Part shown: positions 30,552-37,703 of the stretch, piece after piece
Layout: every line of letters begins with the position of its first letter
Numbering within the stretch: position 1 is the stretch's first letter
Origin: Rhodoferax sp. OV413
GTDB taxonomy: Bacteria; Pseudomonadota; Gammaproteobacteria; Burkholderiales; Burkholderiaceae_C
Direction of reading: 5' to 3'
Length of the DNA: 64,000 nucleotides
NCBI RefSeq assembly: GCF_900104385.1
Contig: NZ_FNJA01000001.1
Coordinates: 1,090,386 to 1,154,385, forward strand
Program-made: the position numbers and the translations under genes
The notes under the pieces: generated by a model
What the model saw: only the letters and a program-made list of their open reading frames with translations
What the model was told of the DNA's origin: nothing
Database searches by the model: none

Positions 30552-32408
30552 ATGAAAACCCAAAAACTCACCATGAGCCAAGCGCTGGTCAAGCACTTGG
30601 CAGCGCTGCAAGTCGAAATGGCCGACGGCAGCACCCAGCCCTACTGCGCGGGCGTGTTCACCATTTTCGGCCACGGCAATGTGGCCGGCTTCGGCGAAGC
30701 CCTGTACGCCGAACGCGCCACCCTGCCCACCTACCGCGCCCACAACGAACAAGGCATGGCCCACGCCGCCGTGGCCTATGCCAAAGCGCATTTCCGCCAG
30801 CGCATCATGGCCGTCAGCACCAGCATCGGCCCCGGCGCCACCAACCTGGTCACCGCCGCGGCCATGGCCCATGTGAACCGCCTGCCCGTGCTGCTACTGC
30901 CCGGCGACACCTTTGCCTCGCGCGCCCCCGACCCGGTGCTGCAGCAGATCGAAAGCTTTCAGCACGGCGACCTGAGCGCCAACGACACCTTCCGCCCCGT
31001 GACGCGTTTCTTTGACCGCATCACCCGCGCCGAGCAAATCCTCACCGCCCTGCCCCGCGCCATCCAGGTCATGACCGACCCCGCCAGCTGCGGCCCGGTC
31101 TGCCTGGCGCTGCCGCAGGATGTGCAAACCCATGCCTTCGACTGCCCCGAAAGTTTCTTGCAGCCTGGCCTGATCCACTTCCGCCGCCCACCCGCCGACA
31201 CCCGCGAGCTGGCCGCTGCGGCGGCTCTGCTGAAAACCGCCAAACAACCACTGATCGTGGCCGGCGGTGGCGTGCTGTACAGCCAGGCCTGGGACGCACT
31301 GCGCGCCTTTGCCGAGAAGCACGGCGTGCCAGTCGTCGAATCCCACGGTGGCAAGAGCAGCCTGCCCTGGGACCACCCGCTGAACCTGGGCGGCATTGGT
31401 GTGGACGGTGGCCCTGCGGCCAATGAAATGGCCCGTGAAGCCGATGTGGTGCTGGCCGTAGGCACGCGCCTGCAAGACTTCACCACCGGCTCGCACGCGC
31501 TGTTCGCCAAAGCCAAATTGCTGAGCCTGAACGTGCAAAGCTTCGACGCCACCAAATGGGCCGGCGCCGCCCTGGTGGCCGATGCCCGCGTGGGCCTGGC
31601 CCAGCTCAGCACCGCCGCCGGCGACTGGAAGGCCGAACCGGCCTGGACCACCCGCGCCCGCAGCCTGGCCGCTGGCTGGGTGAAGCGCGTCACCGAGCTC
31701 ACCACCGCCGTTCCCAAGGATGTGCTGCCCTACGACGCCGAAGTCATTGGCGCCGTGCGCGACTCCATTGCCAACAGCGATGTGCATGACGTGGTGGTCT
31801 GCGCTGCCGGCACACTGCCCGCCGAGCTGCACAAGCTGTGGCGCGCAACCCGGCCCGGCAACTACCACGTGGAATACGGCTACTCGTGCATGGGCTACGA
31901 AGTGGCCGGCGCCCTGGGTGCCAAGATGGCCCGCCCCGACCAGGAAGTCATCGTCATCGTGGGCGATGGCTCTTACATGATGATGAATTCCGAGCTGGCC
32001 ACCTCGGTGCTGCTGGGCAAAAAGCTGATCGTGGTGATCCTGGACAACCGGGGCTACGGCTGTATCAACCGCCTGCAGCGCGCCAGCGGTACGCCCAACT
32101 TCAACAACATGCTGGACGACTGCATCCCCGAAGGCGGCAGCAGCAGCCAGATCGACTTTGCGATGCATGGCCGCAGCATGGGCGCCGACGCTGTACACGT
32201 CAAAGACGTGGCCGAGCTGAAGACTGCCATGGTAGCCGCCCGTGCTGCCACCAAGAGCCAGGTCATCGTGATCGACACCACCCACGAGCGCACCACGGCC
32301 GAAGGCGGCTGCTGGTGGGAGGTCGCGATTCCCGAAGTCTCTGAACGCCCCGCGGTGAACGAAGCATTCGAACGCTACACCACCGCAAAAACTGAACAAC
32401 GTATTTAA
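30552..32408 (+). CDS. iolD: 3D-(3,5/4)-trihydroxycyclohexane-1,2-dione hydrolase
   Basis: A 618-residue thiamine-diphosphate enzyme that opens the cyclohexane ring in inositol breakdown. The N-terminal domain has the catalytic Glu region AHNEQGMAHAAVAYAKA, and the C-terminal domain has the cofactor motif GDGSYMMMNSELATS followed by ILDNRGYGCIN. The whole length matches IolD. The ATG at 30552 lies 8 bp after the iolC stop; the open frame runs further upstream only inside iolC. It belongs to the operon iolC-iolD-iolE-iolB. Confidence 0.95.
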   Translation: MKTQKLTMSQALVKHLAALQVEMADGSTQPYCAGVFTIFGHGNVAGFGEALYAERATLPTYRAHNEQGMAHAAVAYAKAHFRQRIMAVSTSIGPGATNLVTAAAMAHVNRLPVLLLPGDTFASRAPDPVLQQIESFQHGDLSANDTFRPVTRFFDRITRAEQILTALPRAIQVMTDPASCGPVCLALPQDVQTHAFDCPESFLQPGLIHFRRPPADTRELAAAAALLKTAKQPLIVAGGGVLYSQAWDALRAFAEKHGVPVVESHGGKSSLPWDHPLNLGGIGVDGGPAANEMAREADVVLAVGTRLQDFTTGSHALFAKAKLLSLNVQSFDATKWAGAALVADARVGLAQLSTAAGDWKAEPAWTTRARSLAAGWVKRVTELTTAVPKDVLPYDAEVIGAVRDSIANSDVHDVVVCAAGTLPAELHKLWRATRPGNYHVEYGYSCMGYEVAGALGAKMARPDQEVIVIVGDGSYMMMNSELATSVLLGKKLIVVILDNRGYGCINRLQRASGTPNFNNMLDDCIPEGGSSSQIDFAMHGRSMGADAVHVKDVAELKTAMVAARAATKSQVIVIDTTHERTTAEGGCWWEVAIPEVSERPAVNEAFERYTTAKTEQRI

Positions 32409-32430
32409 GTATTTACTCAAGAGAACCACT

Positions 32431-33336
32431 ATGACCTGGAACGTACGCATCGGCATCAACCCCCTGTCCTGGATGAACGACGACCTGCCCTCGCTGGGCG
32501 GCGAAACCCTGCTGGAAACGGCTTTGAGCGAAGGCAAGGAAATCGGCTACGAAGGCTTCGAGCTGGGCAATAAATTTCCCAAGGACGGCCCCGGCCTGAA
32601 AGCCAAGCTGGATGAATTCGGCCTGGCCTGCGTGTCCGGCTGGTACTCGGGCTTCCTGGGCAACGACACGGTGGAAGCCGAGATCGAGCGCTGCAAGGCC
32701 CACATGACAAAGCTGCAATACAACAAGGTGAATGTGGTGGTCTACGGCGAATGCGCCGACACCATCCAGGGCCAGATCGACACCCCCGTGTCGAAGCGCC
32801 CCAAGTTCGCCAACGACGAACAATGGAAAGCCTACGCCGACCGCCTGAACGCCTTCGGTGAGCACCTGGTCAAAACCTACGGCATCAAGCTGGCCTACCA
32901 CCACCACATGGGCGCGTATGTGGAATCGCCCGCCGATGTCGACAAACTGATGGCGCTGACCGACCCGACCAAGGTGTTCCTGCTGTTCGACACCGGCCAC
33001 GCCTACTTTGGCGGCGCTGCCGATCCCGTCACCCTGCTGAAAAAGCATGTGGAACGCGTGGTCCACGTGCATTGCAAAGACGTGCGCACCCCGGTGATCG
33101 CCCAGGCGCGCAACGACGGCTGGAGCTTTTTGAACGGCGTGATCAACGGCACCTTCACCGTACCCGGCGACGGCAGCATCGACTACGAAGCCGTGCTGAC
33201 CACTCTGAAGAACGCCGGCTACCAAGGCTGGCTGGTGGTCGAAGCCGAGCAAGACCCGGCCGTCGCCCCCAGCTATGAATACGCCAAGAAGGGCTACGAC
33301 ACGCTGCGTGGCCTGGTCAACAAACTGAGCGCTTGA
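32431..33336 (+). CDS. iolE: Myo-inosose-2 dehydratase
   Basis: A 301-residue TIM-barrel enzyme of the xylose-isomerase-like fold that dehydrates 2-keto-myo-inositol. It opens with VRIGINPLSWMNDDLPSLGG, characteristic of IolE, and shows the metal-binding positions EGFELGNKFP, YHHHMGAYVES, DTGHAYFGG and VHVHCKDV. Length is normal. It follows iolD by 22 bp and is followed by iolB after a single base, so the three are clearly one transcript. Confidence 0.95.
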   Translation: MTWNVRIGINPLSWMNDDLPSLGGETLLETALSEGKEIGYEGFELGNKFPKDGPGLKAKLDEFGLACVSGWYSGFLGNDTVEAEIERCKAHMTKLQYNKVNVVVYGECADTIQGQIDTPVSKRPKFANDEQWKAYADRLNAFGEHLVKTYGIKLAYHHHMGAYVESPADVDKLMALTDPTKVFLLFDTGHAYFGGAADPVTLLKKHVERVVHVHCKDVRTPVIAQARNDGWSFLNGVINGTFTVPGDGSIDYEAVLTTLKNAGYQGWLVVEAEQDPAVAPSYEYAKKGYDTLRGLVNKLSA

Positions 33337-33337
33337 T

Positions 33338-34147
33338 ATGGTCAGCCCCCTGCTCGCCAAAGCGGCCCCCACGGGCCGCGAGATCGTCAACGTCACGCCC
33401 GAGCGCGCCGGCTGGACCCATGTGGGTTTCCGCGCCGTGCGTCTGGCCGAGGGTGAAACCGAGTCGGTCAATACCGGCACCCGCGAACTCTGCCTGGTGG
33501 TGCTGACCGGCACCGTCAGCGTCACCATCGACGGCCAGACCCACGCCCACCTGGGCACGCGCAAAAGCGTGTTCGAAGAAGTCTCACCCGCGGCGGTGTA
33601 CGTACCCGCTGGCAAGACCGTGGTGGTGCTAGCCGAGACCGATGCCGAAGTCGGCCTGTGCAGCGCCCCCGCCGGCAATACGCCACATGCCGTCAAGGTG
33701 CTCGACCCCGCCAACATGCGCCGCAGTGTGCGCGGCCAGGGCACGAACACTCGCTATGTGTGCGACGTGCTGCCGCACGACGACCCGACCGCCGCACACC
33801 TGCTGGTGGTGGAAGTCCTCACGCCCGCCAGCCACTCCAGCAGCTATCCCCCGCACAAGCACGACATCGAGCAGCCGCCGGTGGAAACCCTGCTGGAAGA
33901 AACCTACTACCACCGCCTGAACCCGCCGCAGGGCTTTGCCTTCCAGCGCGTCTACACCGACGACCGCAGCCTGGACGAAGCCTGCGCCGTGGAGAACCAC
34001 GACGTGGTGATGGTCCCGCGTGGCTACCACCCGGTGGTGGCGCCGCATGGCTACGACCTGTACTACCTGAACGTGATGGCCGGACCGAACCGCTTCTGGG
34101 TCTTCAAGAACGATCCGGCGCATGAGTGGATGCTGGCGGCGAAATAG
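33338..34147 (+). CDS. iolB: 5-deoxy-glucuronate isomerase
   Basis: A 269-residue bicupin enzyme converting 5-deoxy-glucuronate to 2-deoxy-5-keto-gluconate. The metal-binding cupin pattern is seen as SYPPHKHDIEQPPVETLLEETYYHR and the family end MAGPNRFWVFKNDPAHEWM is present. The ATG is one base after the iolE stop, so translation is coupled. It closes the iol operon; iolG (inositol dehydrogenase) is not in the window, and the likely iolA equivalent is the dehydrogenase at 51741. Confidence 0.95.
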   Translation: MVSPLLAKAAPTGREIVNVTPERAGWTHVGFRAVRLAEGETESVNTGTRELCLVVLTGTVSVTIDGQTHAHLGTRKSVFEEVSPAAVYVPAGKTVVVLAETDAEVGLCSAPAGNTPHAVKVLDPANMRRSVRGQGTNTRYVCDVLPHDDPTAAHLLVVEVLTPASHSSSYPPHKHDIEQPPVETLLEETYYHRLNPPQGFAFQRVYTDDRSLDEACAVENHDVVMVPRGYHPVVAPHGYDLYYLNVMAGPNRFWVFKNDPAHEWMLAAK

Positions 34148-34149
34148 CA

Positions 34150-34212
34150 CTTGCTAGTGATTCGATAGCTGCTAGCGCAGGTTCTACCTGCGCTAGCAGT
34201 CGATTTAGCTTG
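34150..34212. repeat. Best-formed copy of the dispersed intergenic repeat, perfect hairpin
   Basis: CTGCTAGCGCAGGT and ACCTGCGCTAGCAG (34169-34199) form a perfect 14-bp stem with the loop TCT directly after iolB, flanked by GATAGCT and TTAGCT. It may serve as the operon's terminator. Confidence 0.8.
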
Positions 34213-34244
34213 AAGTTTCTTTGGGACTTCTAGACGCCATTGGC

Positions 34245-34740
34245 ATCCCCGGCCGGGTGTGCGCCCGGCGGCGCAGTCACCTTTCTTTGCTTCACCAAAG
34301 AAACGTAACCCAAAGAAAGGCGAGCCGAAGTCGTCGCCCCTGCGCGGTGCTCCGGGTACGCTGCGTTGCTCGGTCTGGTCGGGGTCCCGCTCGAACTCGG
34401 CCTTCGGCCTCAGACAGTCGCGGGCCCTGATCCGCCCAGCCCGGCGCAGCCGGACTGCAACCGCCTCGCGCCCTAGGCGCGATGTGGCGCACAGCGCCAC
34501 CGATCCCGATCCCCGGGGTCCCCCTCTGTATGCGCCGAGGAGCACAGCTTTGGGCGGATCAGGGCTGGCGTTGTCTGAGCCGCAGGCGAGTTTAGCCAGA
34601 CCCCGCCCAAAGCGAGCACCGCAGGTTTCCCAGTGCGATAGCGCTGGGACGCAGACAGTGGGGGCGCCTTTCTTTTGGTGACTTTTCTTTTGCGCAAAAG
34701 AAAAGTTACTGCGCTGCCGGGCGCATACCCGGCCGGGGAT
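34245..34740. repeat. Long imperfect inverted-repeat element (MITE/REP-like, non-coding)
   Basis: About 496 bp bounded by near-perfect inverted ends: ATCCCCGGCCGGGTGTGCGC on the left and its complement (GCGCATACCCGGCCGGGGAT) on the right, extending about 45 bp with a few mismatches. Inner arms also pair, for example GCCCTGATCCGCCC (from about 34422) with GGGCGGATCAGGGC (from about 34552), so the whole element could fold back. Internal runs such as CTTTCTTTG and TTTTCTTTTGCGCAAAAGAAAAG are AT-rich against the GC-rich arms. Short open frames inside are in my view not genes, although similar sequences are often annotated as hypothetical proteins. No transposase is present. Confidence 0.75.
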
Positions 34741-34799
34741 CGCATGGACACCAAGAACCATCCACGTACCCCAACCCATATTAGAAAGCTTCAAATAAA

Positions 34800-34855
34800 A
34801 ACTGGCTCCAGCGCAAATTCAACCTGTGCAAGCAGCTATGAAAAATAGAGCACTT
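34800..34855. repeat. Copy of the dispersed TAGCTGCT-type intergenic repeat
   Basis: GCTCCAGCGCAAATTCAACC followed by TGTGCAAGCAGCTATGAAAA and an ATAG tail. Together with the inverted-repeat element it accounts for most of the gene-free stretch 34148-35085; the remainder 34856-35085 shows no gene. Confidence 0.6.
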
Positions 34856-35101
34856 GGTGATTCCACCTTTTTGAGGCGGAGACGCCTGCGGCGTCGAAAA
34901 CCAACCGATTACGCCGGGCTATAGTGGTTCATCACTGAGCGTGCGTTGTTTGTCAAAACTTTTATACCTGTATAAAAACAAGCCCCCCACGGAAAGCCAG
35001 TCTGCAAGCCAATTCCAGGAGATTTTGATGACCAATATAGACCGCGGCGACCTTTTTATCCCACAGGTTTTGCGGTCTACATTACGTTAGGCGTCACTCT
35101 C

Positions 35102-35524
35102 ATGTCGCAGCCATTGAGCCGAAATTTCCGAATGCTTTCGAGAGCGGGGATGGTCGTTGCCTTCATCGGTGCACCTGTGGTTGGTTCCATTGCTGGTGGC
35201 GTGGCCGTCTTCTTGTCGGCGCCTGGTTCAGCAGCAATGCTTGGGGTGTACTACTTTCTGTTCGGGTCCATCTTCTCGTGTGCCGCCGCCCTACTCGTCG
35301 GCGCGCCCACACTTATGCTTCTACGCGGAAGAGCTAAGCATGTGGCCACGTACTTTGTCGGCATCTCCATCGTCATAGCGCTCCTCATCGCTACGGCCTT
35401 TCAGTCGGCGCTCATTGGTGCACCCGAGCTGCCCTCGGTCCGAGTAGCTATGTTTGCCGTAGTCTCCGCCGTCGTAACCGCCGTTCTTATCCTGCGTGTT
35501 CATCGCGAGGCACATGCCGCCTAA
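35102..35524 (+). CDS. Cassette gene 1: small multi-pass membrane protein of unknown function
   Basis: 140 residues with about four hydrophobic helices (roughly 16-40, 46-70, 82-102, 110-132; for example MVVAFIGAPVVGSIAGGVAVF and VAMFAVVSAVVTAVLIL). I do not recognise a family. The gene begins 10 bases after the GTTAGGC core site at 35086 without a clear ribosome site, and its TAA stop is part of the attC left core GCCTAAC, both usual for integron cassettes. Real but uncharacterised. Confidence 0.7.
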   Translation: MSQPLSRNFRMLSRAGMVVAFIGAPVVGSIAGGVAVFLSAPGSAAMLGVYYFLFGSIFSCAAALLVGAPTLMLLRGRAKHVATYFVGISIVIALLIATAFQSALIGAPELPSVRVAMFAVVSAVVTAVLILRVHREAHAA

Positions 35525-35577
35525 CCCGTCGGTCAAGAGGACCCGCAGCGGCGGTCCTCTTACCTAGAACGTTAGCC
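35519..35577 (+). repeat. attC recombination site 1 (59 bp)
   Basis: Starts GCCTAAC and ends GTTAGCC, exactly 59 bp. The inner arms AAGAGGACC and GGTCCTCTT are complementary and surround a short GC-rich loop, as in attC sites folded from single-stranded DNA. The layout TCAAGAGGACC...CTTACCTAGAACGTTAG follows the usual 59-base-element pattern. Confidence 0.82.
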
Positions 35578-35720
35578 GTCATACATGTCACAGCCACCAG
35601 AGTCCAATGGGGTCGAAATTACGGCAAACTGTGGGCATGAACACTTACATCCTGGTCTTGAAGCGGCGCTATGCAAAAGGCATGGCAAACGCTTGTGAAG
35701 ATCAGTTTTTTTACAGCCTC
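35571..35720 (+). other. 150-bp mini-cassette, possible 37-residue open frame
   Basis: The stretch between core sites GTTAGCC (35571) and GTTAGGC (35721) is too short for a usual gene. It has one possible small frame, 35584-35698, beginning MSQPPESNGVEITANCGHEH, starting 13 bases into the unit as cassette genes do. Nothing supports translation beyond that, and the unit may be empty. Its right-hand attC half is degenerate. Confidence 0.4.
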
Positions 35721-35730
35721 GTTAGGCCGT

Positions 35731-36231
35731 ATGAATGACTCCGCGCGGGGAGAAACCGATTTGCGATCGCCGCCAACTTTGCCGGCGCGGATCAAGGCGT
35801 CTCTTCTCGGCGCAGTGGTGGCAACACTTGCGGCACCGGCGTTCTGGTTCATGGCCGAGCTGGTCGCACCGAGTGGATTCTGGATCAAACCCGTCGATGT
35901 GCTCTTTGCAAGTCCCGCAATCTGGCTGTTTGCGGGTCTCATCGCGGTCCCCACCAGTCTCTGTCTGGGGCCAGTACTATTTGCGTTCACCTGGCGCCTG
36001 CCGAGGCCCCAACAGTCAGCGTCCGTCCTGGGTGCGCTTGTGGGTGCTGCAATCATGTACATCCTGCCGGTTGTTGTTGGCAGTGCAGACCGCCCCTTCT
36101 CGCCAGAACTCAGCGTTTTCGGAGCGGCAACCGGAGCACTCGGCGCAGGGGTTGCAGCGCACTTTCTGAGGCGTCGTGAAGCGAAGGAACGCAACGAAGC
36201 CGCTGGCGGTCCTCTCAGCTCAAACGTTTAG
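35731..36231 (+). CDS. Cassette gene 2: small membrane protein of unknown function
   Basis: 166 residues with about four membrane helices after a polar N-terminus (ASLLGAVVATLAAPAFWFMA, PAIWLFAGLIAVPTSLCLGPVLFAF, SVLGALVGAAIMYILPVVV and the AATGALGAGVAAHFL region). The start at 35731 lies 10 bases after the start of core site GTTAGGC (35721), so I prefer it to the longer frame from 35671. The stop lies inside the next core site (GTTTAGGC). No family is recognised. It resembles cassette gene 1 only in being a small multi-pass protein. Confidence 0.62.
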   Translation: MNDSARGETDLRSPPTLPARIKASLLGAVVATLAAPAFWFMAELVAPSGFWIKPVDVLFASPAIWLFAGLIAVPTSLCLGPVLFAFTWRLPRPQQSASVLGALVGAAIMYILPVVVGSADRPFSPELSVFGAATGALGAGVAAHFLRRREAKERNEAAGGPLSSNV

Positions 36232-36233
36232 GC
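36196..36233 (+). repeat. Right half of an attC site (half-site)
   Basis: GCCGCTGGCGGTCCTCTCAG followed by CTCAAACGTTTAGGC matches the right arm of attC sites, including the GGTCCTCT segment of attC 1. The complementary left arm is not present upstream, so cassette gene 2 runs through it. Confidence 0.6.
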
Positions 36234-36285
36234 GTCATACAAACTCATTGCAGACTCTGCACATTTTTCTTGGAATTAATCGAGC

Positions 36286-36728
36286 ATGACAAAACACCTT
36301 GGCGTGGCCTCCGATCACGCGGGCCTTGATTTGAAGCGCTTCCTAGTTGCTGAGCTCGAAAAGCGAAGTGTCGCCGTGCGCGATTTCGGCACGACCACGG
36401 ATGAATCCTGTGACTATCCCGACTTCGCACATGCTGTAGCGCACGCGATCGAAGGCGGTGAGATCGCACGCGCGATACGATACTGGTATGCGGAACAGGC
36501 GTAGGAATGTCCATCGCGGCAAATCGCCACCCTGCAGTGCGCGCTGTAGTTTGCAGCGAACCATTGAGCGCACGGATGAGCCGCCAGCACAATGACGCCA
36601 ACGTGCTTTGCATTGGGTCACGGGTCGTGGGCCAGGGAACAGCAATCGATATCGTAGAAGCCTTCTTAAGCGCAGCGTTCGAAGGTGGGCGTCATGCCAC
36701 GCGCGTCACGAAGATCAATCTGCCTTGA
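36286..36728 (+). pseudogene. rpiB: Ribose-5-phosphate isomerase B (LacA/RpiB family), frameshifted
   Basis: The first frame (36286-36504) gives the RpiB N-terminus: GVASDHAGLDLKRFLVAELE, VRDFGTTTDESCDYPDFAHAVA. It then derails, while a second frame continues the family exactly: VCGTGVGMSIAANRHPAVRA, HNDANVLCIGSRVVGQGTAIDIVEAFL, FEGGRHATRVTKI. The cause is a tandem duplication of GATAC (36474-36478 and 36479-36483); removing one copy restores ...ARAILVCGTGVGMS. The active-site Cys of CGTGVG is therefore lost from the first frame. Otherwise both halves are well conserved, so the break is recent or a sequencing error. It occupies a cassette between core sites at 36226 and 36831. Confidence 0.88.
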
Positions 36729-36765
36729 AGTGGCAGCTTCGGGTCAGCGAAGCGAGGCAAGTGCC

Positions 36766-36837
36766 GCCTAACCCTTCCATCGAGAGCAGCGTCCAAGGGC
36801 TACCGCCCTTGGCCACTCCCCATGTCATTCGTTAGGG
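36766..36837 (+). repeat. attC recombination site 2 (72 bp)
   Basis: Begins GCCTAAC and ends GTTAGGG. The inner stem CCAAGGGC (36793-36800) and GCCCTTGG (36805-36812) is a perfect 8-bp pairing around TACC. The surrounding TTCCATCGAGAG and CATGTCATTC spacing fits an attC site. Confidence 0.85.
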
Positions 36838-36842
36838 CGCAC

Positions 36843-37181
36843 ATGCAACGTACTCGGCGCTTTTTCAAACTGATGTTCTGGCTCGTAACCAGCGGCCTGA
36901 TTGCCTTCTGCTTGCTGTTCGGCATACCGTTCTCATCCGGTATTGCTGCACGCAAGGTCGTTGCATGGGCCGGCTGCACGCCAGCAAGCTTTGACATGCA
37001 AGCCGTCTGTCCCGCTGGCAGTTACGCGGAGCCATTCGTGCCCCTCAGCCATTGGTTCACGAGCGGCTTTGCCCCTTTGGTGCTGGCGGTGAACTTTGGT
37101 GGCATGCTCGTCGCATGGGCGTCTTTGTGCGTCGCGCTCGGCTTCATCTGGTGGGTGCTCAGTGTCAGACATGCGCCCTGA
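36843..37181 (+). CDS. Cassette gene 4: small two- to three-helix membrane protein, unknown function
   Basis: 112 residues: a basic N-terminus (MQRTRRFFK), a first helix (LMFWLVTSGLIAFCLLFGIP), a periplasmic-looking loop with two cysteines (WAGCTPASFDMQAVCPAGSY) and helices in the C-terminal half (FAPLVLAVNFGGMLVAWASL, CVALGFIWWVLSV). The start at 36843 is 6 bases after the attC 2 core; 36822 would read through the attC. No attC follows, so this may be the last cassette or one that has lost its site. No family recognised. Confidence 0.6.
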   Translation: MQRTRRFFKLMFWLVTSGLIAFCLLFGIPFSSGIAARKVVAWAGCTPASFDMQAVCPAGSYAEPFVPLSHWFTSGFAPLVLAVNFGGMLVAWASLCVALGFIWWVLSVRHAP

Positions 37182-37225
37182 CAATTCAGGCTGATACAGA
37201 TTGTGCATACGAAAATCACACACCA

Positions 37226-37280
37226 AATCACGCTCCAGCACACATAAAACCTGCACCACCAGCTATCACTACCATAGCAC
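37226..37280. repeat. Copy of the dispersed TAGCTGCT-type intergenic repeat
   Basis: CGCTCCAGCACACATAAAAC followed by CTGCACCACCAGCTATCACT and ATAGCA. It lies between the cassette array and the next chromosomal-type gene. Confidence 0.5.
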
Positions 37281-37358
37281 CCGTGTCATCAAGCCTTCAT
37301 CCAAACCACGCATCCTAGCCATGCGGTATGTCGCCGCGCCAGCATCTGCGAGGACCTT

Positions 37359-37625
37359 ATGAACACTGCCGACACCACCATCCTGGAAGAAGAGTTTGAA
37401 ACACTGGGCGACCACCACCGCATGGCGGCGCACCACTTCGCGGCCGCCGCAAAGTTCCACCTGCTGGCAGCCACGGCAGACGACGATGGCGACGATGAAG
37501 CCTGTGAACGCAACGCCCACAAAGCCTACCGCCACCAGCTAAACGCCGTGCAGTACGCCGAGATCGCGGTGATGGACAGCGAAAGCCTGGAAGACGAAGA
37601 CACGCTGGAAATCAGCGCCGACTGA
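37359..37625 (+). CDS. Small acidic helical protein, unknown function
   Basis: 88 residues, very acidic at both ends and rich in Ala and His in the middle (LGDHHRMAAHHFAAAAKFHLLAATADDDGDDEA). It is predicted to be a helical hairpin: two His/Ala-rich helices separated by an acidic turn. A good ribosome site (GAGGA) precedes the ATG and a strong terminator follows, which supports it as a real gene. I do not recognise a family. The His-rich face could bind metal, but that is a guess. Confidence 0.65.
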   Translation: MNTADTTILEEEFETLGDHHRMAAHHFAAAAKFHLLAATADDDGDDEACERNAHKAYRHQLNAVQYAEIAVMDSESLEDEDTLEISAD

Positions 37626-37650
37626 AACCTGTACCCAAAGCGTGCATAAA

Positions 37651-37678
37651 AAAAGGGGCCGTGTGAACGGCCCCTTTT
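37651..37678. terminator. Bidirectional intrinsic terminator
   Basis: AAAAGGGGCCGT and ACGGCCCCTTTT pair perfectly (12 bp) around the loop GTGA, with A-run on one side and T-run on the other, between the convergent small-protein and receptor genes. Confidence 0.9.
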
Positions 37679-37703
37679 ACTTCACGCTAGCAGCGCTAGG
37701 GTA

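Larger units (their letters stand above)
35086..36837 (+). mobile_element. Integron-type gene cassette array without integrase (CALIN-like)
   Basis: Five insertion-type core sites in one orientation divide this stretch into short units: GTTAGGC at 35086, GTTAGCC at 35571, GTTAGGC at 35721, GTTTAGGC at 36226 and GTTAGGG at 36831. Most are followed by CGTCA or CGTATG and then a gene start within 10-60 bases. Two carry full attC hairpins. Each unit holds one small open frame on the plus strand; one gene's stop codon lies inside the attC, as in genuine cassettes. No intI gene is visible on either strand nearby. Composition and codon use look less GC-rich than the flanking catabolic operons. I infer a sedentary or captured cassette cluster. 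Confidence 0.72.

Noticed and set aside
30894-32537. 547-codon minus-strand frame opposite iolD
   Set aside because: Antisense of the conserved ThDP enzyme; no recognisable protein features.
34259-34794. Several 66-243-codon frames within and next to the inverted-repeat element
   Set aside because: They lie inside fold-back DNA, occur in several frames and on both strands, and have no protein motif; I treat the element as non-coding.
35671-35730. Longer start for cassette gene 2
   Set aside because: The first 20 codons would lie across the core site GTTAGGC at 35721; cassette genes normally start just after it.
36474-36483. Phase-variable switch in rpiB
   Set aside because: Only two GATAC units are present; that is too few for slipped-strand switching, so a simple inactivating duplication or sequence error is more likely.
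37651-37678. Hairpin read as an attC site closing the cassette array
   Set aside because: It has A and T runs and no RYYYAAC/GTTRRRY cores, so it is an ordinary bidirectional terminator.
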